Part shown: positions 26,687 to 34,558 of the stretch, one piece after another
How positions within the stretch are numbered: position 1 is the first letter of the stretch
Layout: each line of letters opens with the position of its first letter
NCBI RefSeq assembly: GCF_023155275.1
Contig: NZ_JALMUV010000027.1
Location: 45,450 to 109,449 of the forward strand
DNA length: 64,000 bases
Source: Streptomyces rhizoryzae
Lineage (GTDB): Bacteria > Actinomycetota > Actinomycetes > Streptomycetales > Streptomycetaceae
Reading direction: 5' to 3'
The notes under the pieces: model-generated
Told to the model about the DNA's origin: nothing
Seen by the model: only the letters and a program-made list of their open reading frames with translations
Databases searched by the model: none
Program-made: the position numbers and the translations under genes

Positions 26687-28059
26687 CAGCGGGTACCTCC
26701 GAGGGGAAGCGTGGCCAGCAGGCCGGGCAGCTGCTCGCGGTCGAGCCGCACCAGCCCGACCTTGACCGAGCCGGATCGCCGCTCCAACTCGCTCTGCGCG
26801 GCGGAGAGTTCGTTGTCGCTGCGGGTGGACAGCCGGACGTAGCCGGAGATGGCCGGCAGCCGGCCGCCGCCGTGCGTGGCGGTCAGCGCGAAGGTGCTGG
26901 CCATCGCCCGGGTGCTGGTGAGCAGCTGGATGATGGCGGCCAACGGGGCGCCGCCCGGGCCGAGTTGGGGCCAGCGGCCGATCCAGTACGTGCTGTGCCA
27001 GCGGTCGTCGCAGCGCATCGCGCGGGTGGTCTCCTGGGTGCGGCGGGCGGCCCGGCCGTCCCGGCCCATCGCGCCGTTCGCGGCCCGCGGGCTGACGCAC
27101 ACCGCGGTGCCGACCGCGGCCACCACCTCGCGCTCGTCGAGCACCCGGGCCCGCACGCCGCGTGCGGTGAGCCGGCTGACGAGCTGGTCGGCGGCGCGCA
27201 GCAGGGAGCGCTGGGCGCCGCCCATACCGCCGCCGCGCGCCTCGATGGCCTCCGCGCACAGCTCCGGGTCGAGCTTCAGCGCGATCCAGGACAGCTGCAC
27301 CGCGGGGGTCTGCGACTGGGCCTGGAGCGGCGCGTAGGAGCGGGCCGCGACGGCCTGCTCGGGCAGGTGCGGCGCCGGGGCGGGCTGGGTGTACTGGACG
27401 AACTGCACCGACTCCAGGTGGATGTCCTCCACGTCCAGCGCGGTGTGCAGCAGCTCCAGCGGCACCATGTGGCTGCCGCGCTGCGGCCGCAGCGGCTCGT
27501 CGCGGGCGTCGACCTGCACGATGGCGGTCAGGAAGGTGCCGTCGCCGACGAAGCCGACCGGGCGCTGGTCGGCGTCGGTGTACTCGTAGGTGCGCAGGGC
27601 CGGGTCGCACTCCACCACCGGGGCGAAGGCGGGGTCGACGCCCTGGGTGGCGGCGAGGTTCTCGCCGGCGGTCTTGCCGCGGCGGTTCATCGCGCGCACG
27701 GTGGTGATCCACTCGGGCAGCGGGATCCGGCGGCGGCGGCCGAGTGCGAAGACGACCAGGACGACCGCCACCACCGCGGCCACGCTCAGCACCACCGCGT
27801 TGTGCGCCGCGAGGCCCACCAGCACCAGTGCCGCGGCGAGTTCGATGAGGGCCAGCTGCTGGACGCGGACGCCGCCGATGGTCCCGGCCTGGTGGCGCAG
27901 CCGCGGCGACACCGGTCCGGCCGCGGCCCGGCCGCCCTGTCCTCCGCTGCCCGGAGCTGTACCGTTCCGGCCCGCGCTTCCGTCGGATTGCGGTGCGGCG
28001 GAAGGCTGTTGCTGCTGTTGCCGCCCGTTGCGGCGTCGAGCCCTGGTGGCGCTGGACAT
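26686..28059 (-). CDS. eccE: type VII secretion protein EccE
   Basis: EccE is a peripheral component of the ESX membrane complex. The 457-residue protein has a basic, Gln-rich cytoplasmic N-terminus (a run of five Gln near residue 16), two hydrophobic segments between residues 68 and 108, and a large soluble domain with the L-E-S-V-Q-F-V-Q-Y and W-I-A-L-K-L-D-P-E-L segments characteristic of EccE. The ATG at 28059 opens a two-gene minus-strand unit divergent from eccB across a 184-bp promoter region. Assignment rests on topology, motif order and context. Confidence 0.87.
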   Translation of the reverse strand: MSSATRARRRNGRQQQQQPSAAPQSDGSAGRNGTAPGSGGQGGRAAAGPVSPRLRHQAGTIGGVRVQQLALIELAAALVLVGLAAHNAVVLSVAAVVAVVLVVFALGRRRRIPLPEWITTVRAMNRRGKTAGENLAATQGVDPAFAPVVECDPALRTYEYTDADQRPVGFVGDGTFLTAIVQVDARDEPLRPQRGSHMVPLELLHTALDVEDIHLESVQFVQYTQPAPAPHLPEQAVAARSYAPLQAQSQTPAVQLSWIALKLDPELCAEAIEARGGGMGGAQRSLLRAADQLVSRLTARGVRARVLDEREVVAAVGTAVCVSPRAANGAMGRDGRAARRTQETTRAMRCDDRWHSTYWIGRWPQLGPGGAPLAAIIQLLTSTRAMASTFALTATHGGGRLPAISGYVRLSTRSDNELSAAQSELERRSGSVKVGLVRLDREQLPGLLATLPLGGTR

Positions 28060-28243
28060 CCCCCGGCCTGCTCCTCTACTGGTGGTGTGCCTCTGGGCGT
28101 ATCGGCCGCCGCTGACACTGGTGCGTCGGAAGGTGGCACCCGTACCGTACGGCTCGATCGATACACGGCATAGTAGAGGGCGCTACGGCGTGAGTGCCGG
28201 GGGCGGTCGATGTGGATCCAACAGGCGGGGAGAGAAAGCAACA

Positions 28244-29908
28244 ATGGCATCACGTCGGGACGAGCTGAATGCGTATTCGTTTGCTCGAAAGCGTACGAAT
28301 GCGGCATTTCTGAAGCCGCTGCCGAACGGCTCGATCGAAAGCGCCCCCAAGCCCCTGAAGGCCGTGTTGCCCAGCGTGGTGATGGGGGTCGTGATGCTCG
28401 TGGGGTTCGGCGCCTGCGGCATTCTCAAGCCGGTCGCTCCGGCGGGATGGGACACCGTGGGGGCAAATGTCCTCGTCGGGGATGAATCCACCACCCGCTA
28501 TGTCGTTCTCGAAAGCGCCGACGCCAATGGCAAAAAGCAGAAGCTGCTGCACCCGATCCTGAATCTGGCGTCCGCCAAACTCCTTCTGGACCCCAAGAAG
28601 TTCCAGGTCGTCAAGGTCAAGGAAGCGGAGCTGGACGGAAAGCTTCCGCACGGCGCCGCGATCGGCATTCCGTACGCCCCCGACCGGCTGCCCAGCCCCT
28701 CCGACGTCGACAAGCCGAAGACCTGGGCCGTGTGCGACCGCCCCGGCAGCGGAGAGAACAGCAAGTCGCAGCAGGCGGTGTTCGTCCTCGCCGGCAAGGA
28801 CCGGGACCGGATCGACGACCCCAAGCAGGGCAAGCTCGACCTCCACCAGGCGCTGTACGTCGAGGACCCCGACGGCGTGAAGTGGCTGGTGGACCAGAGC
28901 GGGTTCGCGTTCCAGATGATCGCCGACGAGGCGACGGCCGTCGCGGAGGCCAGGAGCGGCACCAAGCACACCGACACCGAGGCCGACCGTGCCCTGCGCC
29001 GGATCATCTTCGGCACCCAGGCCGAACCGCAGAAGGTCTCGGCGGAGTTCATGAACACGCTGATCAAGAGCCCGTACGCGATCAGCATGCCGAAGATCAA
29101 CGACGCCGGTGCCCCGGTCTCCAACCCGGCCATCCCCGCCGAGGCGCGCAAGGTCGGCTCGATCCTCCGGGTCGACGGCGGCGCCAAGTACGTGGTCCTC
29201 AAGGACGGCGTCGAAGCGGTCAGCAACTTCGTGGCCAACCTCCTGGAGCAGGGCCCCAACGCCTCGGCGGTGACCGGCACCCCCGGCAAGGCGCTCCAGC
29301 CGGTGAACGCCGCCACCGGCAGCGTGAGCCCCAAGCTGGACGCCACCAACCACCCGGTCACCTTCTACGGCAAGGTCTGGAACACCGACCTGGACAACCC
29401 GTGGCCCAAGGAGATGGTCACCCCGGCCAACGACTTCGCGCACGGCTCGCAGACCGGCGGGCTGACCACGCCCACCAAGGACGGCGTCTCCTGTAGCGTC
29501 TACAAGGGCACCAACACCAAGTACCCGGGCGTCGACAAGCTCGGCTTCCCCAACGGCATCCCGGACATGTCCACCTGGGTCGGCAAGGACTATCCGGCCA
29601 AGATCGCGCCGGGCTCCAACGCCTACGTCACCCCCGGCAGCGGCCTGCTCTACCAGCAGGCGGCCACCCCCAGCGCGACGTCCGGCAGCCTCTTCCTGGT
29701 CACCGACACCGGCCTGCGCTACTCGGTCCCGCGCAACAACGACTCCGCCAACAAGGCCGGCAGCGACAAGCAGGAGCTGGACCAGGCGCAGGTCCACCTC
29801 GGCTACGGCGAGGCCCACCCGCCGCTGCTCCCCGAGGCGTGGTCCAAGCTGCTCTCCGCCGGCCCGTCCCTGGACGTCAGCAGCGCCAAGCAGCCGCAGG
29901 CGTCCTGA
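28244..29908 (+). CDS. eccB: type VII secretion protein EccB
   Basis: EccB is the single-pass membrane component of the ESX complex with a large extracytoplasmic domain. This 554-residue protein has the conserved cytoplasmic start (S-R-R-D-E-L-N-A-Y-S-F-A-R-K-R), one membrane helix at about residues 40-62, and a periplasm-side beta-rich region with the R-Y-V-V-L and L-H-P-I-L-N-L-A-S-A segments (often taken as degenerate repeats). The ATG at 28244 follows GGGGAGAG. It is divergent from eccE and upstream of the esxB-esxA pair. Confidence 0.94.
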   Translation: MASRRDELNAYSFARKRTNAAFLKPLPNGSIESAPKPLKAVLPSVVMGVVMLVGFGACGILKPVAPAGWDTVGANVLVGDESTTRYVVLESADANGKKQKLLHPILNLASAKLLLDPKKFQVVKVKEAELDGKLPHGAAIGIPYAPDRLPSPSDVDKPKTWAVCDRPGSGENSKSQQAVFVLAGKDRDRIDDPKQGKLDLHQALYVEDPDGVKWLVDQSGFAFQMIADEATAVAEARSGTKHTDTEADRALRRIIFGTQAEPQKVSAEFMNTLIKSPYAISMPKINDAGAPVSNPAIPAEARKVGSILRVDGGAKYVVLKDGVEAVSNFVANLLEQGPNASAVTGTPGKALQPVNAATGSVSPKLDATNHPVTFYGKVWNTDLDNPWPKEMVTPANDFAHGSQTGGLTTPTKDGVSCSVYKGTNTKYPGVDKLGFPNGIPDMSTWVGKDYPAKIAPGSNAYVTPGSGLLYQQAATPSATSGSLFLVTDTGLRYSVPRNNDSANKAGSDKQELDQAQVHLGYGEAHPPLLPEAWSKLLSAGPSLDVSSAKQPQAS

Positions 29909-29971
29909 CGCGGCCGCAGGCGTGCCGAAGGGCCGCCCCCGGGGTGCTCGTGGCCCCTCGGGAGCGGCGCC

Positions 29972-30018
29972 CGCGGCCGCGCCGGGTACCCTCGTCGACG
30001 GGGGCCGGCGCGGCCGCG
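29972..30018 (+). terminator. candidate terminator of eccB
   Basis: A perfect 14-bp GC stem (29972-29985 with 30005-30018) with a 19-nt loop lies about 65 bases after the eccB stop. Confidence 0.6.
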
Positions 30019-30131
30019 CCGCGCACGGAAGCGGAATGCGGCGGCACGCCCCGGGCCCCCGCCGCCCGACCGAAATCGCCGCCTTGGCCCCCTTCCGCCG
30101 AACGTCGTTTTCCCGCCGCCCAGTTGACAAT

Positions 30132-30150
30132 GTTGTGATCCCGTCACAAC
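30132..30150. promoter_or_regulatory. inverted repeat upstream of esxB, operator-like
   Basis: GTTGTGA (30132-30138) and TCACAAC (30144-30150) are exact inverted copies around a 5-nt centre, placed just after a TTGACA. It resembles a dimeric regulator site (compare TGTGA/TCACA half-sites of the CRP family, which have a 6-nt centre). Confidence 0.45.
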
Positions 30151-30282
30151 CGCGCTCCCCCTGTTGGGAACAGGCGTGTGGAGTAGGTAATGTGGCAGGA
30201 GGCGTCAGCAGGAGATGCCACCCGCGCACAGCCTCGCCGGTGCCGCGCGGCCGACGTACAAGTCTCATGGGGGACGTTGACC

Positions 30283-30603
30283 ATGGCTGGTCAGTTCACA
30301 ACCACGCACGAGGAGATGGTCGCGTTCAGCGGCAAAATCGACTCGGTCAACCAGGCGATCCAGGGCGAGATCCAGCGTCTGCAGACGGTCGTCGACACCA
30401 TCACCTCGGGGTGGAAGGGCCAGGCGGCCTCCTCGTACCACCAGCTCCAGTCGCAGGTGAACGAGGACGGCAACCGGATCAACCAGCTGCTGGCCGAGAT
30501 CAAGGAAGCGATCGACCAGACCACGCAGAACTACACCTCCTCCGAGGAGGAGCAGGCTCAGTCGATCTCGCACGTCACCGCTCAGGCCTCCCCGTTCGGA
30601 TGA
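30283..30603 (+). CDS. esxB: WXG100 secreted protein, EsxB-like (CFP-10-like)
   Basis: This 106-residue protein is a helical hairpin with the turn motif W-K-G (SGWKGQAA) and a YTSSE (YxxxE) secretion motif after the second helix. Its tail (SEEEQAQS... ending in SPFG) recalls the CFP-10 C-terminus, which is the signal read by EccC. It should pair with the EsxA-like protein encoded 130 bases downstream and be exported by the ESX machine. The ATG at 30283 is chosen since it begins the conserved helix. A candidate operator and promoters lie upstream. Confidence 0.92.
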   Translation: MAGQFTTTHEEMVAFSGKIDSVNQAIQGEIQRLQTVVDTITSGWKGQAASSYHQLQSQVNEDGNRINQLLAEIKEAIDQTTQNYTSSEEEQAQSISHVTAQASPFG

Positions 30604-30732
30604 TGGGGCCGCGCCACTGACCCGGCGCATCCGCCCACCCGCCGCGGCCCGGCCGGCCGACCCCTTCCGGTGTCCGGTCCGCCCGCCCGGCACGTGAATC
30701 GACTAGGCAGCACCAACTCCTGAGGAGACCCC

Positions 30733-31026
30733 ATGTCCGGCCAGATCCTCGTCAATTTCCAGACGATCAGCCAGGCAAGTTCCGACGTGCGTCAGACCGC
30801 CAACAACATCCGCCAGCAGCTCGACGACCTCGAGGCCGGCGTCAAGAAGATCGCCGCGAGCTGGGAAGGTGCCGCGCAGGAGGGCTACCAGGCCCGCCAG
30901 CGCGAGTGGGACCAGCGCGCCGCGCACCTCCAGCAGACGCTGGAGGCCATCGCCAAGGCGCTGGACACCGCCGCGCAGAACTACCAGAGCACCGAGCACA
31001 AGAACGCCAGCATCTGGGGCGGCTGA
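30733..31026 (+). CDS. esxA: WXG100 secreted protein, EsxA-like (ESAT-6-like)
   Basis: This 97-residue protein has the WXG turn (ASWEGAAQ), two amphipathic helices and a YQSTE motif close to the C-terminus, which ends in SIWGG. It is the likely heterodimer partner of the protein encoded just upstream. The ATG at 30733 follows TGAGGAGA. A hairpin lies between it and the mycosin gene, which may let the esx pair be made in excess. Confidence 0.93.
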   Translation: MSGQILVNFQTISQASSDVRQTANNIRQQLDDLEAGVKKIAASWEGAAQEGYQARQREWDQRAAHLQQTLEAIAKALDTAAQNYQSTEHKNASIWGG

Positions 31027-31102
31027 CCTCGCACCCCGCGAGGACGCAAGGCACGACGGCACACGGCTGAGCAGCCCCCGACGGCTCGCACAGTGGTCAA
31101 TG

Positions 31103-31135
31103 AGGGCGAGCGCGCTGCACCAGTGCGCTCGCCCT
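31103..31135 (+). terminator. stem-loop after esxA
   Basis: An 11-bp stem (31103-31113 with 31125-31135) stands about 75 bases after esxA, followed by a pyrimidine-rich stretch. It may be a terminator or an attenuator before mycP. Confidence 0.6.
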
Positions 31136-31287
31136 TCTGCCGTCCGCCCGCCCCGCCCCTCCTGTCCCTCCTCCCTCCGCCTACCCCGGCCCCCACCCCC
31201 GCACGCGGCTCCGCCATCGCCACCCCTCCCACCCCCCTCGCCGCGCCGCACGCCCCATCCCAACCCGCTACGGAGAGCAGACAACCC

Positions 31288-32565
31288 GTGGGATCTCGCG
31301 CCATTGGTCTACGAGCCGGGCACCGCCGCCGCGCGACGGGTGCACTGGTCACGGCGGCCTGCATCGTCGGCCTGTCGACCGCCGCGGCCGCACCGGCGGT
31401 CGCGGACGACAACACCCCGCTGCAGAGCGGCGAGTGCAAGTTCGGCACCGACGACATCAAAGAGACCCCCTGGTCCCTCCAGCGGCTGCTGACCAACCAG
31501 ATGTGGGCGAGCGGCCAGGGCGAGGGCATCCGGGTCGCCGTCATCGACACCGGCATCGACGCGGGCAACAAGCAGCTCCAGGACGCCATCGAGGGCCCCG
31601 GCAAGTCGTACGTCAGCGGCAAGCCCACCCAGGACCGGGTCGGGCACGGCACCAAGGTCGCCGGCATCATCGCCGCGCGCCGCGTGGCGAGTTCCGGCTT
31701 CTACGGCATCGCCCCCAAGGCCAAGGTCATCCCGTTCCAGCAGACCAGCGACGAGAAGGCCGGCACCGCCGACACCCTCGCCAAGGCGATCGACGACGCG
31801 GTCGCCGCGAAGGTCGACGTCATCAACATCTCGCAGGGCACGGCGGCGTCCGAGGACCGGCTGCCCACGCTCAAGGCGGCCGTCAAGCGGGCCCAGGACA
31901 GCAACATCCTGATCGTCGCCTCGGCGGGCAACAGCGGCGCCAGCGGCGAGGAGAAGAACATCTACCCGGCCGCGTTCAGCGAGGAGTTCGACAACGTCCT
32001 GGCCGTCGCCGCGTCCGACCGCAACAACGAGCGCGCGCCCTTCTCGCAGGCCGGCTCGTTCGTCGGCATCGCCGCCCCCGGCGTCGACATGGTCTCCACC
32101 GTCCCGCTCGGCGGCAACTGCGTCGACCAGGGCACCAGCTTCTCCGCCCCGTACGCCACCGGCGCCGCGGCCCTGCTGATCGCCAAGCACCGGCACGACA
32201 AGCAGGCGTGGGGGCCGCAGCAGATCATCTGGCACCTGGAGCAGACCGCCGACCGGGTCCGCCGGGGCCGCGACAACAACATCGGCTGGGGCGTCGTCAA
32301 CCCGGTCGCCGCGCTGAACGACGACACCCGGCCCCTCGCGCCGCCCGTGCCGGACAAGCCGTCCGGCGTGGCCGACGGCTCCAACATCCTGCCGGCCGTC
32401 GCCACCCTCGGCGAAACCACCGAGGAGCGCCGCGCCCGCATCGCTCTCTACATCGTCGGCGGCGGACTCCTGGCCGTCGCCGCGGTCGTGGGCTCCTCGG
32501 TCGCCCTGCGCGACTGGCGCCGCAAGACCGGACTGACACCACACGGGGAGGCCAAGCATGGCTAG
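31288..32565 (+). CDS. mycP: mycosin, type VII-associated subtilisin-like serine protease
   Basis: Mycosins are membrane-anchored proteases that stabilise the ESX complex and process substrates outside the membrane. This 425-residue protein has a signal peptide (RRRATGALVTAACIVGLSTA), the catalytic triad Asp87 (VIDTGID), His120 (GHGTKVAG) and Ser284 (GTSFSAP), the oxyanion Asn in ASAGNSG, and a C-terminal membrane helix around residues 387-409. The GTG at 31288 has GGAGAG upstream and gives a proper signal peptide; an earlier in-frame start at 31093 would add a proline-rich non-signal stretch. Its end overlaps the next small gene by 8 bases. Confidence 0.93.
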   Translation: MGSRAIGLRAGHRRRATGALVTAACIVGLSTAAAAPAVADDNTPLQSGECKFGTDDIKETPWSLQRLLTNQMWASGQGEGIRVAVIDTGIDAGNKQLQDAIEGPGKSYVSGKPTQDRVGHGTKVAGIIAARRVASSGFYGIAPKAKVIPFQQTSDEKAGTADTLAKAIDDAVAAKVDVINISQGTAASEDRLPTLKAAVKRAQDSNILIVASAGNSGASGEEKNIYPAAFSEEFDNVLAVAASDRNNERAPFSQAGSFVGIAAPGVDMVSTVPLGGNCVDQGTSFSAPYATGAAALLIAKHRHDKQAWGPQQIIWHLEQTADRVRRGRDNNIGWGVVNPVAALNDDTRPLAPPVPDKPSGVADGSNILPAVATLGETTEERRARIALYIVGGGLLAVAAVVGSSVALRDWRRKTGLTPHGEAKHG

Positions 32566-32866
32566 CAAGGAATACGGCGTCGATCTCGACGCACTCGATC
32601 AGCTCGTCAAGGAACTGAACCAGGTCCTGAAGGACATGGGCGGTCCGAAGGACAAGGCGAAGAACCAGACGTACCTGCCGGACAGCGCGCTGGGGAAGGG
32701 CTTCTCCGAGCGCGACAAGATGCACAAGGCCCACAACGACATGAAGGACTTCATCCAGACCCAGATCGTCGACAAGATCGAGGGCCTGATCGACGATTTC
32801 GGCAAGAAGTCCAAGCAGACGAAGGACGCCTACGCGGACGCCGAGCACAACAACACGATGAAGTGA
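32558..32866 (+). CDS. small helical type VII-associated protein, WXG100-like without the WXG
   Basis: The 102-residue, charged, helical protein has WXG100 size and a YADAE (YxxxE) motif near the C-terminus, but no tryptophan; L-G-K-G-F stands where the turn motif might be. It overlaps the mycosin gene by 8 bases and precedes the WXG-domain protein by 50 bases, so it may be the partner of that protein, as PE is to PPE or as paired Esp proteins. No named family was recognised; the pairing is inference. Confidence 0.7.
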   Translation: MASKEYGVDLDALDQLVKELNQVLKDMGGPKDKAKNQTYLPDSALGKGFSERDKMHKAHNDMKDFIQTQIVDKIEGLIDDFGKKSKQTKDAYADAEHNNTMK

Positions 32867-32916
32867 CGCTGGTAACAAGCCGGTTGACCGGTAGGTGAGG
32901 AGAAGGGGGTCCACTG

Positions 32917-34470
32917 ATGGGTGGAGACGCGGCCAGCGCTCCCACGGGTGGCAACACCTGGGAGACGTTCACAACCAAATTCAACGAGCACGACCTTGAC
33001 GGCCTCAAGGGCATGCTGGACGGCGCCAACGTCCAGCTCGTCCGGGACGTCGCGCAGCACTGGCAGGACCTGCACGACCAGCTGGTCGGTCCGGGCGACG
33101 GCGGCGGCGGTATCCAGAAGCGCTTCGAAGACGCCGTGAAGAAGGTGCTGGAGTCCTGGCACGGCGACACGGCGGAGAAGTTCGCCAAGCGCGCCCAGGA
33201 GATCAGCCAGAACTTCAGCGCCGGGGCTCCGTACGCCTCCCACACCGCGCAGGTCATGGGGATGACGGCCCAGGACCTCCAGAAGGCCATCGACAAGGTC
33301 AAGCCGATCGACGACGGCTGGAACTGGAGCGATGACGTCTGGGGCGAGATGCCCTGGTCGGACCAGATCGACGACGACGACCTGAACAAGGTGCTCAGGG
33401 AAGACGGCGTGAGCACCCAGGGAGTCCTCGACGCGAACAAGGACAACCTCTCCGGCCACCAGAAGAAGCGGCTCGAAGCCGCGGTGGCGATGGAGAATCT
33501 GGGGACGGCTTATGTGGTGCGGGCTTCGGGGCTGAAGCCCCCGGGCCGCAACATGGTCGACGACAGGATCCCCGACCACAGGGACCCTTCGGATGGTGCT
33601 GCTTTGGGCCCCATGCCCATGCCCATGGGGCCTGGCGGCAGCGGACTGGGCGGCGGTGGTGGTGGCGGCGTCAAGCTCCCCACCCGCGGTATGAAGGCCA
33701 CCCCCGCTCCCAAGATGCCCGAGGCACCCAAGATGCCGAACACGCCGGGCATCAGCGGCGGAATGGGTTCGATCAAGCCCAAGATGCCGGATGTGACGAC
33801 CGGCCTGGACGGCCTCCAGACCGGTGGTCCCGGCGGCCCCGGTGGGCTCAAGGTCCCCGGTGGTGGTCCTGGCGGTGGCCCTGGCATCAATGTCCCCAGC
33901 GGCGGCGGCCCAGGAGGTGGTGGCCTCCACGGCGTGCCGGGGATTCCTGGCGGGGGTATGCCCGTCCGCGGGCCTGGCGGTGTGAAGGGCGGGACCGGTG
34001 GCCCGGGAGGCTTGAAGAGCGCGAGCGGCGGACCGGGCGGAGTGAAGAGCGGGCCCGGCGGTGCGGGAGCCCCCGGCACCGGTGGCGCTCGTGCCGGCCG
34101 TCCGGGCATGCCCGGCATGGGCGGTGCGCACGCGGGCGGTGCGGGCAAGGGCGGCGCGGGTGGGCGGCCCGGTGTCGGCACCGGCGGTGCTCAGGCGCGC
34201 CAGAAGGGCGGCATCATCGGCTCGTCCGGTGGTAAAGCCAGTGGCGGGGCTCAGGGCGGTTCCGGTCTGCACCGTAGCCGCGGCGGCTCCGCGGCCGGCA
34301 GCAACTCCAGCGGCGGACGCCGCCCGGCAGGCATGATGGGCGGCGCCCACGGTGCCCACGGCGGCAAGGGCGAGGGCAAGGGACAGAACGGCAACCGTCC
34401 CGATTACCTCGTGGAAGACGAGGAAACCTGGACTCCGGAGCGTAATGTGGCTCCCCGGGTCATCGAGTAG
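32917..34470 (+). CDS. WXG-domain protein with long Gly/Pro-rich tail, candidate type VII substrate
   Basis: The 517-residue protein begins with a helical domain (about residues 1-190) carrying a WHG turn (ESWHGDTAEKF), like the PPE/EspB-type start of ESX substrates. From residue about 225 to the end it is low-complexity, rich in Gly, Pro, Met, Lys and Ser, with repeated G-P-G-G units, finishing in a charged segment D-Y-L-V-E-D-E-E-T-W. No enzymatic domain is seen. It is co-oriented with mycP and the small protein upstream. Export and role are inferred from context. Confidence 0.75.
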   Translation: MGGDAASAPTGGNTWETFTTKFNEHDLDGLKGMLDGANVQLVRDVAQHWQDLHDQLVGPGDGGGGIQKRFEDAVKKVLESWHGDTAEKFAKRAQEISQNFSAGAPYASHTAQVMGMTAQDLQKAIDKVKPIDDGWNWSDDVWGEMPWSDQIDDDDLNKVLREDGVSTQGVLDANKDNLSGHQKKRLEAAVAMENLGTAYVVRASGLKPPGRNMVDDRIPDHRDPSDGAALGPMPMPMGPGGSGLGGGGGGGVKLPTRGMKATPAPKMPEAPKMPNTPGISGGMGSIKPKMPDVTTGLDGLQTGGPGGPGGLKVPGGGPGGGPGINVPSGGGPGGGGLHGVPGIPGGGMPVRGPGGVKGGTGGPGGLKSASGGPGGVKSGPGGAGAPGTGGARAGRPGMPGMGGAHAGGAGKGGAGGRPGVGTGGAQARQKGGIIGSSGGKASGGAQGGSGLHRSRGGSAAGSNSSGGRRPAGMMGGAHGAHGGKGEGKGQNGNRPDYLVEDEETWTPERNVAPRVIE

Positions 34471-34502
34471 GACCGGCCGGACAAGCAATCGGCAGACACG
34501 CT

Positions 34503-34534
34503 TGGGGCCCGCAGCTCACGGGCTGCGGGCCCCA
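34503..34534 (+). terminator. stem-loop terminator before the second mycosin gene
   Basis: A 13-bp stem (34503-34515 with 34522-34534). Its sequence is nearly the same as the hairpin at 35949-35986 on the far side of the mycosin gene. Confidence 0.8.
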
Positions 34535-34558
34535 GTTCTGTGAGGAAGGTGTAATGGC

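Larger units (their letters stand above)
29909..30282 (+). promoter_or_regulatory. 374-bp eccB-esxB intergenic region with terminator and esx control sites
   Basis: It contains the hairpin at 29972-30018, then a less GC-rich promoter-like part. TTGACA (30124-30129) overlaps the upstream edge of a 7-bp inverted repeat (30132-30150). A second possible promoter is TTGGGA (30164-30169) with GGTAAT (30186-30191), 16 bp apart. The leader before the esxB ATG is about 90-130 nt. Promoter choice is inference; no gene is seen. Confidence 0.45.
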
